Shown here: piece by piece, positions 29,500 through 40,558 of the stretch
How positions within the stretch are numbered: position 1 is the first letter of the stretch
Layout of the letters: the number at the start of each line of letters is the position of its first letter
Source: Trematomus loennbergii
Lineage: Eukaryota > Chordata > Actinopteri > Perciformes > Nototheniidae
Direction: 5' to 3'
Assembly: GCA_012861695.1 (NCBI GenBank)
Contig: JAAOOA010000100.1
Span: 531,001 to 595,000 of the forward strand
DNA length: 64,000 nt
Program-made: the position numbers and the translations under genes
Notes under the pieces: generated by a model
The model's input: the letters and a program-made list of their open reading frames with translations, nothing else
The model's database searches: none
Told to the model about the DNA's origin: nothing

Positions 29500-31200
29500 T
29501 GTTGTAGTCAAGTCACCAATTCACGAGTCCAAGTCACTCTCGAGTCACCACTCTTCGAGTCCGAGTCCAAGTCCGAGTCACCCAAGGAGTGTCCGAGTCC
29601 GAGTCCGAGTCCGAGTCATCATTACATGTGTTCGAGTCCGAGTCCAAGTCCAAGTCACCCAAGGAGTGTCCGAGTCGAGTCCGAGTCATCATTACCTGTG
29701 TTCGAGTCCGAGTCCAAGTCCGAGTCACCTAAGAAGAGTCCAAGTCAAGTCTGAGTCACAAGTCTTCATGTATTAGTCTTCGTGGATATATGTGTTGAAA
29801 TGTAGCTGCTCCTCTACATTGCTTTTATCCTGTCATGTTATACTAATCTGTCTATTGAACTGCTGTGAAGCCAGTTTGGCTACAATTCTTGTAATAGTAC
29901 TATACACAGGGGTGCACACAACTTTCTCAGTGAGGTACTCAGATGAGTACCTGGAGTCAGAGTTTGGTACTCCAACTTCTGACGATTGTCAACGGGGGGG
30001 GTGGCGTCAGTGGAGTACAGCTCTTCGCGATTGTCAAGGGGGGGGGGGTGTGGCGTCAGCGGAGTACAGCGCTTCGCGACTGTCAACGGAGCGTGTGAAC
30101 GTTGTGATCAGCTGTTTTAGCGCAGGGCTGCTGTACAGACCGACGTTAACAGCAGCCCTGTCTGTGCACACGGAGACCGACTCTGTCGTCCGGTGAACAA
30201 ACCGCCTTCTGGAAAAGCTTCACATTTACGTCGGTACGCAAATGCGCTTTGTGACACAAGTGACGGTACGCATTTCAGATTGTTGCCGCGCATGCGTACC
30301 TGCGTACCAGTTATGTGCACCCCTGACTATACAAATATAAAGCTTATTACTAATATTAATATTATTATTATTATTGTAAATGACCTATAATATGTCTAAC
30401 TATATTTAAAATGAGTTGCCTTTTAGAGAAGTGATTATATTTGTATGCCAATATTTTTCTATGGTAAAGTTTTCGTTTTGCACTTTTATTTTGATAGTAA
30501 TAAGATCGGGACTCTTATTTTGAAGGAACTTTTACCGGTTAAATCGGTTTACTGATGAAGATTAAGCCCCAGAAAGCACATGGCTACTTAGCATGCAAAA
30601 TTATGTCATTCTGCATGTTAAGTAGCCATGTGTTTTCGTGTTATCGGCTGAATCTTTATTTATTGATTAGATCACGTTACTCTGATGATAGTGTTCAAGA
30701 CAGCCTATATGTCTGAACTCGATCCTTAGAGTAATGTTACAGAGCCTTCTCTTCAATTTTTTCCACATAACGAGCATTTTGCGCTGCTCTTTTCCAATGT
30801 GGAAGCAGAATGTGTGAAAGCATACAGCACGATGCAGGGTGTGTCTCTAGACAGCTTTAGACTGGAATAGCGGGGCCAAAGTACGTGAACTCGCCTCGCA
30901 GGTGCACACGCCAGGATAGAGGACATCATCAGACTCCAGAGAAAACTTGCTCGAGTCCGAGTCCAAGTCGGCGCGTCAATGTACAAGTCGAGTCTGAGTC
31001 ATCGTAGGGGGAAAAATTCACGAGTCCGAGTCCAAGTCATCGTACGCCAGAATTCACGAGTCCGAGTCCAAGTCATCGTGTGCGAGAATTCACGAGTCCA
31101 GTCCGAGTCGCGTCAATCAGTGCGCGAGTCCGAGTCAAGTCACGAGTCCCGAAAATCGACACTGGAGTCCGACTCGAGTCCGAGTCCATCTCTGGCTCAA
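29500..31200 (-). mobile_element. CTCGGACTCG-rich element (copy 2), interrupted
   Basis: Reverse-orientation relative of 17965-18760. CGAGTCCGAGTCC zones occur at 29520-29760 and 30950-31190, and the internal palindrome with TGGCTACTTAGCATGCAAAA is near 30580-30640. A hAT element (29907-30325) and other sequence split it. It helps fill the intron before exon 31833. Confidence 0.7.
29907..30325. mobile_element. hAT element, 419 bp, nested
   Basis: Termini CAGGGGTGCACA and TGTGCACCCCTG are perfect inverted repeats. The 8-bp target duplication ACTATACA (29899-29906 and 30326-30333) is exact. Inside are two similar G-run units with GGTGTGGCGTCAG. Non-autonomous. Confidence 0.93.
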
Positions 31201-31567
31201 AGTGCACCAGATTGAAGCATTTTACTTTAAAATGTTCTAACATTTCTTCCCAGGGGGGCATACCCCCGGACCCCCCTAGAGGATGTGATGTCCACCCCCA
31301 ATTAAAACATGTTCATACAATACTGAATACATTTGAAACCTTCTTTATGTATTAACCAACGTGTCAATACGTTTCTGTTTTTGTAGTGTATCGGTCTTTG
31401 TAGAGATTTTTCATTTATTCTTTATATATTCTATTGTGTATTCCTTGGATACTTTTATCTTTTTCTACTGTACGATTTTCTGGCAGGGGGGCGTCAGCTA
31501 AAATCTCGCCTAGGCAGCAAATTGGTTAGAACCGGCCCTGCAAATGACTAATACGCATGCCAAATGC

Positions 31568-31760
31568 ATTACATTACATGTCATTTGTTAGACGCTTTTA
31601 TCCAAAGCGACTTACATACTCAATACTGTGGACAATCCCCACAGGAGCAATTTGGGGGAAGTGTCTCAGGGACACAACGACATGCTGACTGCAGTGGAAC
31701 TCGAACTTGCTACCTGATTTGAAGTCCAGCACACTACCACTGAGCCACAGCTTCCCTATT
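31568..31760 (-). mobile_element. tRNA-derived SINE
   Basis: Reverse orientation of the 6281 SINE: the internal AGACGCTTTTATCCAAAGCG core, the GGACAATCCCCACAGGAGCA body, and a promoter-like GAACTCGAACTTGC (B box, reverse) with GAGCCACAGCTTCCC at the 5' end. Confidence 0.75.
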
Positions 31761-31832
31761 GTTACTGTGAAGTTGACATTTTAAAATGTTATGTTTGTAA
31801 AGTGTCCTTCTGTTTCCCTCTGTTTCCCGCAG

Positions 31833-31858
31833 ATCATCAGCCACAAATGCGAGACGAG
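31833..31858 (+). CDS. 26-nt exon joining FIIND to the C-terminal PYD (phase 1 to 0)
   Basis: A CTGTTTCCCGCAG acceptor with a strong pyrimidine tract, 26 nt, then a GACGAG/GTGAGA donor. With the G carried from exon 21143 it reads DHQPQMRDE and leaves in phase 0, exactly the entry phase of the PYD exon at 33358, 1.5 kb downstream. Good splice sites and phase support it despite its size. Confidence 0.55.
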
Positions 31859-32770
31859 GTGAGATAGCCTAATATTGAAAAATCACACTTAATGTTAAAA
31901 TGCTTGCGTCAGGGCTTTTAGTTAGCCTTTGTAAAAAAGACACAAAACCTGTATTAATATCTAGAATAGTAGCATTGTAACACTGTTAGGGTAAGATTCA
32001 AACTAGTTAAGAATAGTAAAGTAAAAAGTAAAGTTAAAATGGGACTAGATATCTTCTCATTTCTGACATGGTAATATTGTGTTAGTGTCATTTCCATGTT
32101 AATTTCTGAATTTACATGCATGTTTCTTTCTGTTCTATTATTTGTCTTATAGTGCTGCATATAGATGTAAACATCTTTCATAAGTTGATTCAAGCACCAA
32201 CATTTTATTGTTCATCCCTCTGGGGCAATTTATTCAACAAAGAAATCCATTGGCCAATTACATTTTGAAAAGAATACGACCAATTTCCAAGATGGCCGTC
32301 ATTTCCATCCAAGTAAACAGTATTTTAAAATGTTCACCACTCGATCAAATTCTCTGATTTTGGTTTTGAGTTTAGAAAATTCTTCAGAGCTATGTTCTGT
32401 CCTTTTAAACACAGAATATTACAATGTGGGACTTATTAGAAAGCATTTTATTATTATTATTACAGTTTGAAAGGGTGTTCAAAAAGGGGTGGGAAACGAA
32501 CACAACAGGAAGTTAAGTAAGGCCAAACCATTCTTCACTGGAGGGGGGGGACTGACTGGATGTCATGAGGGATTAACAATGAAAGTTTGGAGAAAATAAC
32601 CCCCCCACCCCTCTCCGTTATATATTTGTACTATTCCAGATTGACAGCAAATCAAGATTTCAGTTCATCATCAAGTCAAATTCCTCGTACGTGTGAACCT
32701 ACCTGGAAATAAACCCGTTTCTGATTCTGATTTTCTGTAGGAATACTCTGTTACAGTAAAAAGTACCCGG
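31859..32770. other. Intron before PYD3; start of the duplicated unit at about 32463
   Basis: No exon seen. From 32463 (AGTTTGAAAGGGTGTTCAAA) onward the sequence is repeated at 52318 and following, including a C-run near 32600. Confidence 0.55.
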
Positions 32771-32872
32771 ATCTTGTACTTGAGTAAAAGTAGAAGTACT
32801 CAGATCTTGTACTTGAGTAAAAGTAGAAGTACTCAGATCTTGTACTTGAGTAAAAGTAGAAGTACCAGAGTG
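32767..32872 (+). repeat. 33-bp minisatellite, about 3 copies
   Basis: The unit contains CTTGTACTTGAGTAAAAGTA with AGTACTCAGAT. The same array has about ten copies at 52935-53275 in the duplicate unit. A period of 33 keeps frames open, so the ORFs there are artefacts. Confidence 0.9.
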
Positions 32873-33357
32873 TACTTACTCTACTATACTGTTTCAGTAA
32901 GAGTCCTGCATTCAAAATGTTCCTCAAGTAAAAGTAGAAAAGTATTCTCATCAAAATATAGTGAAAGTAGCGACAGTAAAAGTAGTCATTGTGCAGATTG
33001 GTCCATTTCAGAATAATATATATGATATGTTTTATAATGATTGATCATTAAAGTGTTCTCAAAGCTGGTAAAGGTGCAGCTAGTTTGAATGACTTTGTAT
33101 ACTGCAGGGTAGCTTGTGAATTTACTCCAGGTGGAACTAAAGTCTGATTTAACACTTGATTATATTTCACATCATTCATCCACATCTGTGAAGTAACTAC
33201 ATGTAAAGGTATTAAATACATGTAGTGGAGTAAAAGTACACCATTTACCTCTGAACTGTAGTGGAGTAGAAGTACAAGTACCTCAAAGTTGTTCTTATGT
33301 AAAGTACTTGAGTAAATGTACTTAGTTACTCTACACCTCCTCCTGTTTGTGCTGCAG

Positions 33358-33658
33358 ATGGCCCTGGACAAATTGGAGACGAAGTGGAGGACGGCGCTGG
33401 GCTCCATCCTGGACGAGCTGACGGAGGTCGAGTTCAAGAAACTTGTGTCCAACCTGGAGAAGATCCCTCAGGGGTTGAAGGAGGGGCGGCTGCGGGGCGA
33501 CATGATCAGCCTCATCATCCAGAACTACGGCACCGAGGGATCCATCACACTCATCGACCGCCTGATGATTGACCTGCCCAGGCTGGACAACAAAGTGCAG
33601 CAGCCGCTCAGAGTCATGAGGGATGAGCTGCATACATTCCAGGATGTATGCAGCCAAG
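33358..33658 (+). CDS. PYD exon (PYD3), possible C-terminal domain of the FIIND gene
   Basis: A TTTGTGCTGCAG acceptor touches the ATG. 301 nt in phase 0 to 1 encode MALDKLETKWRTALGSILDE, LTEVEFKKLVSNLEKIPQGL, KEGRLRGDMISLIIQNYG, RLMIDLPRLDNK and VQQPLRVMRDEL, a complete pyrin domain. It ends CCAAG/GTCAGA. It can be entered in phase 0 from exon 31833-31858, which would place a PYD after FIIND where NLRP1 and CARD8 have a CARD. It could also be the first coding exon of a small PYD-only gene ending at 34467. Confidence 0.8.
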
Positions 33659-33939
33659 GTCAGAAATAACAAGAAAAATACATACATGTAGAAATAAATC
33701 CTGGTCAGCTCAGCGGGGGGCGAGTCCTTCTCGAAACGTTTTAAATAATTCTTTAACTTATTTCGTAGCAGTACGAAATGAAACAGGATCAGAAGAAGTC
33801 GCTGGTCGCAGACGCAAAATAAGTTTGGTCCAAAATAACTTGTAAGACAGAAAACAGAACCAGAGCAGACCCTGGAAAACATTGTTAAACAAACATTGCA
33901 TTTTGTATATGATTTATATGATACACATAACGCTTCCAT

Positions 33940-34160
33940 TCACATATCAGTACACATTTCCATACACTTTTCCGGACATGTTTCCGTACATGGTTCCGGA
34001 CGTGTTTTCCTAATATGTTCCTGAACACATTTTGTACACAATTTCCGTACACGTTACGCTTCTGTACCAGTTTCCGTACTGGATTCCATACACGTTTTCC
34101 AAACATGTTTCAGTACACGTTTCCGTAGACGTAAACCCGCGAGAGAGAAAGCGTTTCAGA
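33940..34160. repeat. Degenerate CACGTTT-type repeats after PYD3
   Basis: Irregular repeats such as TTTCCGTACATGGTTCCGGA and CACGTTTTCC, followed by AAACCCGCGAGAGAGAAAGC. Matches 54330-54560 and relates to 250-405. Confidence 0.7.
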
Positions 34161-34438
34161 ACTGTTACAGGATGTGTATTTTGTAAATTGTGTAACTTTT
34201 TACTTTTATACTTTGTATGCATGCTTCAAGGTAACATCAAGCTGTCTTTGTCTCTTTGCTGCTGTAACTATGTACATTTCCCCTCTGTGGGACGAATAAA
34301 GGTATTCTGATTCTGATTACCAAAACAGGCCATGGAGCCAAAAGGTAAGAGTGTTGTACAGACTAACAGGACTAAACTAAACTAAATAATACAAAATAAA
34401 AATAATAAAGAATAATTGTGATTTGTGTGTTTGTCCAG

Positions 34439-34467
34439 GATCGCCAGATGAGGACGATATGTGGTAA
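34439..34467 (+). CDS. Acidic C-terminal tail exon after PYD3
   Basis: A TTTGTCCAG acceptor follows a good pyrimidine stretch. In phase 1, matching the PYD exon, it reads SPDEDDMW and stops at TAA (34465-34467). The 54-kb copy reads SPDEDDMK. A 16-nt micro-exon (34329-34344, GCCATGGAGC...) with a GTAAGA donor lies between, but including it would change the frame to an earlier stop. Confidence 0.5.
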
Positions 34468-34633
34468 TCAGATTACTCCGCACCAACAAGACAAACGCTC
34501 ACCTGCAGGTGCAGTTTGAGGGTCGTTTTCAGGAAGTTTACGCAAAAATTGGTCCTTTTATTTGCAATTGGTGGATAAAACTTGGGATGTTCTCTCAGCA
34601 GTTTAAAATAGATATTAAAAAGAGAATTATGAC

Positions 34634-35009
34634 TGTAGGAGCCGCATTTAAGTTTATTTTGTTTTGATTTATTTGGAACCTTTATTAATGCATTTCTTTG
34701 TTTCAGTGAGAGGTGCGCTTTGCTCAGGTGAAGGGGGCGGGGCTAAAGCTTTAAGTTTGGAGGTGCGGTGTGTGACGGGAGGGCAGGAGGCAGCAGCAAT
34801 ACCGTCATTGACACGCAGACGCAACCTTAGGCTTATAGAAGTTATGTTTAGTAAAAGACGGATTATTAGGATCTGCTGTTTAAGTTTATGTTAAATATTG
34901 TTTTCCTATTTTGTTTTATGTTTGGAAATAAACGTTGAAAAGCAACCGAAACGTCCAGTGGATTTTGAGGTAGTTACAGGACAAACCTTTGGGGATTTTG
35001 GCCACTACA
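34634..35009 (+). repeat. 5' LTR
   Basis: TG...CA-bounded direct repeat of 40023-40452. Contains AATAAACG near 34927 and a GC-rich GAAGGGGGCGGGGC box near 34730. Confidence 0.9.
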
Positions 35010-35424
35010 ATTAGTCAATGACGCGCTGTGATTGGAAACGAGGACTATTGGAGGATCAAAGGGATCCACGGAATCAAAGACAAAGGAAACGCCGGCCCGA
35101 CGCGTGGCTGAGTAAACAAAGAAACACTTCGGAGGAGGTATGTGCTTTCAGATCAAACATCACTGAAGGATTATTCGTTTGGAAGAAATACCTGAAGTGT
35201 TTAGAAACGGACTTCACCGCTGATATTTGTGTTCATGGACAGTGAATCTTTTATTTGTCAACTTTTCTGTGACGAAGAAAAAGAGAGCAGCGGTGAAATA
35301 CAGCCTCTTATGAATGAACTTATGAAGTAACCTGAGTTAAGTTGTGAAAATACAAGGATAACGGAAATAACAAGAACTGTTTCTAAACATTTGAAGACTT
35401 TTTGGAAGTTTATATTGGATTCAA

Positions 35425-36948
35425 ATGGCGAGTTCTGATGAGGCGGAATCACCACCTGTTAAAGACATGGATGAGGCTGCGGCGCAGCTGCGCTCATCGA
35501 GATCAGGAAAAGCTTTGCATTTAACACGGAGAATGAACATTGTGAACAGCCTAATGACTGATAAGGAATACCTGGATGAAGTCAAAGGGAATATGTTGAA
35601 GTTTAACGAACTTTCGGATGATTTTAAAGCCTTGCATGTCTCATATGCGCAAATGTTGGATGAGAGCGCAAGAAAAGAGGACGATGAGAAATGGTATCAG
35701 CCGAGATGTACGCACATAATCACATTCCTTGCCAAGGTTACTAAATGGATAACCGACATAGAAAATGCTGATTCACTCAACTTGACTCAAGTGGAAGGTC
35801 TGCCAGCTGAAGAAGGTGCATATGCAAATGAAGGCGGCGGTCTGAGCGAGGTGGATACACACTCAACGAGGTCTAGAAAATCCAACCACTCTTCTTCTTC
35901 CTCCTCCTCCTCCTCCTCCTCCTCCTCCTCCTCCTCCTCACTACGCATCAATGCTGAGGCAGAGAGAGCAGCCTTATTGACCAAAAGCTTCTATGTTACA
36001 AGAAAAACATGCCATTGAAGAACAGGAACAAATGTTACAGAAAAGAAGAGAAACACTAGAACTACACACAGAAATAGCAGCCAACACAGCCAACATTAAT
36101 TATCTTAAAGACAATGAATTAGCCAGGCTTAGCCCTGTACAGGCTGAAGCAGCAGCTATAGCACTGGTAGATACACAGCCAGATATTTCAGTTGATCCTT
36201 ATGACAGAGGTGCTCCAGTTGTTAGGAGCAAGGCGGGCGCCCCACTTCACTTTCCCTTTTTTAATGTTAGTGAAGATAATACTCACAGTTGGCCCGATGT
36301 TCAGCCAGAAGACAGCATTAATGATCAGCATCAGCCACAACCAACCTCAGTGCACAATATTCCACCTGTCATACCCCAAAACACACAGCCAACTCTGCCA
36401 CAAGGGCAAAGCCCCCCTACGCCCAGCACAGCACAGGATGACCACATGATTCAAATACTGGAGAATCAAATCAGCTTGACGAGGATTCTGGTGAAACAAC
36501 AACTTCTCTCGACGCTGCCGCAAGGAAATATTCCACCCTTTGATGGGCACATTCTGGAGTACAAGTCCTTTATTCACTCATTTGAACATTGTATTGAAAA
36601 CAAAACAGACACAACAGAGACAGGTTGCAGTTCCTTATACAGTTTACCAGAGGCTAAGCTCAGCGGCTAGTCAAAAGCTGTGAATACATGTCTCCAGACA
36701 GAGGCTATCAGAAAGCAAAACGTTTACTGAAGGAAAACTTTGGGAACGAATACAAACTCTCTTGTGCTTACCTGGAAAAAGCTCTATCCTGGCCCCTAGT
36801 TCAATCTGAAGATTCAAGGTCGCTGCAGGATTACGCCATGAGTGGCTGCAACACTATGGAGGAAATTGAGTACTTGGAGGAACTAGACACAGTGTCCAAC
36901 ATGAGAAGCAGTGTGCTTAAGCTACCATACAAGCTCAGGGAGAGATGA
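35425..36948 (+). pseudogene. Retrotransposon gag region (broken)
   Basis: The first frame runs from 35425 to 36018 with a coiled, charged N-terminus, then a Ser run from a (TCC)n microsatellite at 35890-35940. A second frame continues from about 35993 to a stop at 36668, and a third piece spans 36688-36948. The microsatellite probably caused the first frame change. The product would be the structural gag of a BEL/Pao-type element. Described only; not functional as read. Confidence 0.75.
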
Positions 36949-37092
36949 CGCAGCAAAGCTTAGGCACTGCAAGAGGAGCGCAGTCGTAGAGTAAGGATTT
37001 TAGACCTTGTCTATTTCATTGAAAGGCAAGCTCGCATAGCAGCAGACCCAGTTTTTGGTGACCTTCAAGATCAGTCAGCTGCCAAAGGAAAG

Positions 37093-39761
37093 GTGGCTGT
37101 AAAGACTAGATTTCCTGTTAAGGCGCAGATCTCAAAGGCGTATGACAGCAGTTTTGCCACAGGTGTCACTATTTCCCCAAAAGAAACAGAGCCTGAACCC
37201 TCCTGTCCCTTCTGTAGGTGCAAGCACACATTGGAACAGTGTAAACCATTCTTTGAAGAAACACATAGGAACAAGCTGAACTTTGTAAAGAGCGAGGGCA
37301 TCTGCTTTGGCTGTCTCTCCATAGGCCACATTAGTAGAGACTGCAAACAACGCCTCACCTGTAGAGTTTGCAAGCAAGCCCACCCAAGTGCCCTGCACAT
37401 CTATGTTAAAAATGGTCCAACTAAACAGACCGAAAGGCCCTCTGGTGTAGCAGGCAGAACCACAGCAGAGTTATGTGGCCACATCGGGGCCGGAGAACAA
37501 AATAATGTGCTGTCCATTGTCCCAGTTCAAGTTAAGGCAGCAAAAGGCAGTCAAGTCTTGCAAGTCTATGCACTCCTGGACCCTGGTTCCACCGCTACCT
37601 TCTGCTCCGAAGCGCTAATGTCTAAACTCAACCTGAAAGGCAGAACAACACATATTCTGTTAAGCACAATGAATCAGAAAAAACTGGTGCCATCTCATGT
37701 CATACCTGGAATTGAAGTGTCAGCACTGGACAGCGACAACTTCTTACCTCTTCCTGACGTTTTCCCCAGAAAGAGATGCCAGTCACCTCCAGTAGCATTC
37801 CCAAGCAGAATGACTTAACGCAGTGGGCGTACCTGAATAAAGTCAAACTTCCCAGTATCAGTGCTAAAGTGGAATTATTAGTTGGCACAAATGCTCCAAA
37901 GCTGTTAGAGCCATGGGAGGTTATTAATAGCCAAGGTGAGGGCCCCTACGCAATAAAGACTCTATTGGGGTGGGTTGTAAATGGGCCACTCAGAAATGGC
38001 GGTGAGGGCAGTACGGTGACTGTGAATAGGATATCAGCCACAAGTTTGGAAGAGCTTCTAATGTCACAGTACAACCAGGACTTCAACGAAGTGTCATCTG
38101 AGGAAAAGCCAGAGATGTCAGTTGAGGACAAAATGTTTTTGAAAGTAGCCAGTGAGGCTACCCTACAAAACGGACACTACAGTCTAAAGTTGCCTTTCAG
38201 GAAAGCCAATGTCAGCATGCCTAACAACCGCCAAATTGCAGAACAGCGCCTGCAGGGCTTAACAAGGAAGATGAAAAGGGACCAGCACTACAAGCAGGAA
38301 TATCTTGCATTCCTCAACGACATATTGGAGAACAACTATGCAGAGGAGGTCCCACAGGAAGATCTGACACAGTCACCCGGACACAAATGGTACATACCAC
38401 ACCATGGGGTGTACCACCCCAAAAAGAAAAAGCGTAAAGAGCTTTCCTCAGGTCCCATCACCACCCGCTCGAGCAGCCAAAATGTGAGCACTGAGCTAAG
38501 CGCTTTCAGTGCCACACTTGGTGGACAGCTCCTCATAGTAGAAGACCTCTCACAGGCAGAGAGGTCAGTCATCACCTATGTTCAAAAGCAATCCTTCCCA
38601 GTGGAAATGGCAGCGCTGGAAACCGCTCCATTTAGAGTGCAGAAGAGCAGTAAGATCTGTGGGCTCGATCCTATACTGGACGAAGGCATCATGAGAGTAG
38701 GCGGCCGCCTACACAGATCTGCAATGCCTGATGAGACCAAGCACCCTTATATTCTGCCCAAAGATGCTCACACTTCAGATCTCCTACTACGACACATCCA
38801 CGAACGCTCTGGACACAGCGGGAGAAACTACATGCTTTCAGAGCTCCGTAAAAAGTACTGGGTTTTAAAGGGAAACTCGGCAGCAAGGAAAATAGTCTCA
38901 AAGTGTGTTGTGTGTCGGCGTGTGAGAGGCAAGACAGGTGAGCAGAAAATGGCCGATTTGCCACAAGAAAGAATCCTACCTGACCTCCCTCCTTTCACCA
39001 ATGTCGGATTGGACTATTTTGGACCGCTTAAAGTGAAGCGAGGAAGGAGTATGGTTAAACGGTATGGAGCCCTGTTTACCTGCATGAGTAGCAGAGCTGT
39101 ACATCTGGAGGTGGCTTACTCGTTAGACACAGACTCATGTATTCATGCTCTGAGAAGATTTGTTTGCAGGAGAGGTCAGGTTAAGCATATCAGATCGGAC
39201 AACCGTACAAACCTGGTGGGTGCCCAAACTGAGCTCAAAAAGGCCATGAGTTCACTAAACGAAGGGAAAATCCAAGGCGCTTTGCACCCTGAAGGAATCC
39301 AGTGGAGTTTCAATCCACCAGCGGCCTCACATTATGGTGGAGTCTGGGAAAGACTCATAAGACCTGTCCGTCAGGTGCTGACCTCCACTCTCCATCAGCA
39401 AGCCCTCGACGATGAAGGCCTACAAACCATCTTCTGCGAGGTAGAGTCCATCCTCAATAACCGTCCTCTCTCCACCGTGTCCTCCGATCCACACGACCTG
39501 GAACCACTGACTCCCAATCACATCCTCCTGCTAAAAATGCAACCTATCCTACCTCCGGGAACGTTTCAGAGATCTGACCTCTATGCCAGGCGCCGCTGGA
39601 AGCAGGTCCAGTACATGGCGGATCTGTTCTGGCATAGATGGACACAAGAATACCTTCTGCTGCTCCAAGAGAGACAGAAATGGAACACAGTGAGGAAAAA
39701 CGTTAGCATTGGAGATGTCGTCCTGGTAGTTGACCCAACTGCTCCACGTCGTGGCCATTAG
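37093..39761 (+). pseudogene. Retrotransposon zinc-knuckle, protease and integrase region
   Basis: The first frame (37093-37818) has Cys/His clusters around CPFC and CFGCLSIGHISRDC and an aspartic-protease-like LLDPGST motif. The overlapping second frame (37776-39761) begins with the BEL-type region before RT. It jumps at about 38430, after HHGVYHPKKKK, directly to RNase H-end/integrase sequence. So the RT catalytic core is deleted. The integrase keeps the HHCC finger (about 38760-38930) and a DDE core (DYFGP, RSDN, then the E region). A stop at 39759-39761 and later sequence out of frame end it. Confidence 0.85.
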
Positions 39762-40022
39762 GCAGAATACTGGAGACCAAGCCTGATGCAAGAGGTCTGA
39801 CCCGTGCAGTGAAGCTCCAGACGAAAACCTCCGCTATTGATAGGCCCATAGCTAAGCTGTGCCGCCTCCTGGAGAAGGAAGAATAATAGGTCTTCCTTAA
39901 ACATCAATAAGGGATGTAATGTATATACTTTATTTTTCTAAATTCATTATTTGTGGTCGTTTTACGGCTCCCTTTTGGCTAATTTGAGTAATTGATTCTG
40001 AGAGAACAATTAGGGGCTGGTG

Positions 40023-40452
40023 TGTAGGAGCCGCATTTAAGTTTATTTTGTTTTGATTTATTTGGAACCTTTATCAATGCATTTTTCTGTTTCAGTGAGA
40101 GGTGCGCTTTGCTCAGGTGAAGGGGGCGGGGCTAAAGCTTTAAGTTGGAGGTGCGGTGTGTGACGGGAGGGCAGGAGGCAGCAGCAATACCGTCATTGAC
40201 ACGCAGACGCAACCTTATGTTTAGTAGAAGACGTATTATTAGGATCTGCTGTTTAAGTTTACGTTACATAGTTTTCCTATTTTGTTTTATGTTTGATGGA
40301 AATAAACGTTGAAAAGCAACCGAAACGTCCAGTGGATTTTGTACTGCGAGTCTGACACTGCTTCCCAGGCCCAAGCTCTACATGTGGCCAAGAACAATAA
40401 CTTTTGAGGTATCGAGTTACAAGACAAACTTTTTGGGATTTTGGCCACTACA
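40023..40452 (+). repeat. 3' LTR
   Basis: Matches the 5' LTR, with about 50 extra bp (TACTGCGAGTCTGACACTGC and following) before the shared GGCCACTACA end. Confidence 0.9.
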
Positions 40453-40558
40453 ATGACCCTTTTTTTCACAGTTTTCAGATTATCCTCGCTGCCCAGCAAC
40501 TGGAAAAAATAAATCCAAAGAGATCCAAAAATATCATGAAAAAAGCTTTATTTCTACT

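Larger units (their letters stand above)
34634..40452 (+). mobile_element. BEL/Pao-type LTR retrotransposon, RT-deleted
   Basis: It begins TGTAGGAGCC and ends CCACTACA, flanked by the 5-bp target duplication ATGAC (34629-34633 and 40453-40457). The duplicate unit at about 55130 has the uninterrupted site with one ATGAC. LTRs are 376 bp (34634-35009) and 430 bp (40023-40452). The left one lacks about 50 bp and carries small indels. Gag, CCHC, protease and integrase parts are present in broken frames. Most of the reverse transcriptase and RNase H is missing. Confidence 0.93.

Noticed and set aside
29520..29760. Regular spaced CGAGTCCGAGTCC repeats as a CRISPR-like array
   Set aside because: Eukaryotic context, no unique spacers of constant length, and the units overlap in a simple 6-bp rhythm within a transposon.
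33331..33939. Minus-strand frames of about 200 codons opposite the PYD exons (also 53723-54328 and 62258-62866)
   Set aside because: Antisense shadows of GC-rich PYD exons extended into the CACGTTT repeats; they contain no domain pattern of their own.
34329..34344. 16-nt micro-exon GCCATGGAGCC... between PYD3 and its tail
   Set aside because: It has a plausible acceptor and a GTAAGA donor, but including it shifts the conserved SPDEDDM tail out of frame, and the 54-kb copy has a changed donor. Kept only as a possibility in the tail-exon entry.
35787..35984. Glu-run minus-strand frame and Ser-run plus-strand stretch as a functional domain
   Set aside because: A (TCC)n microsatellite inside the retrotransposon gag region produces both.
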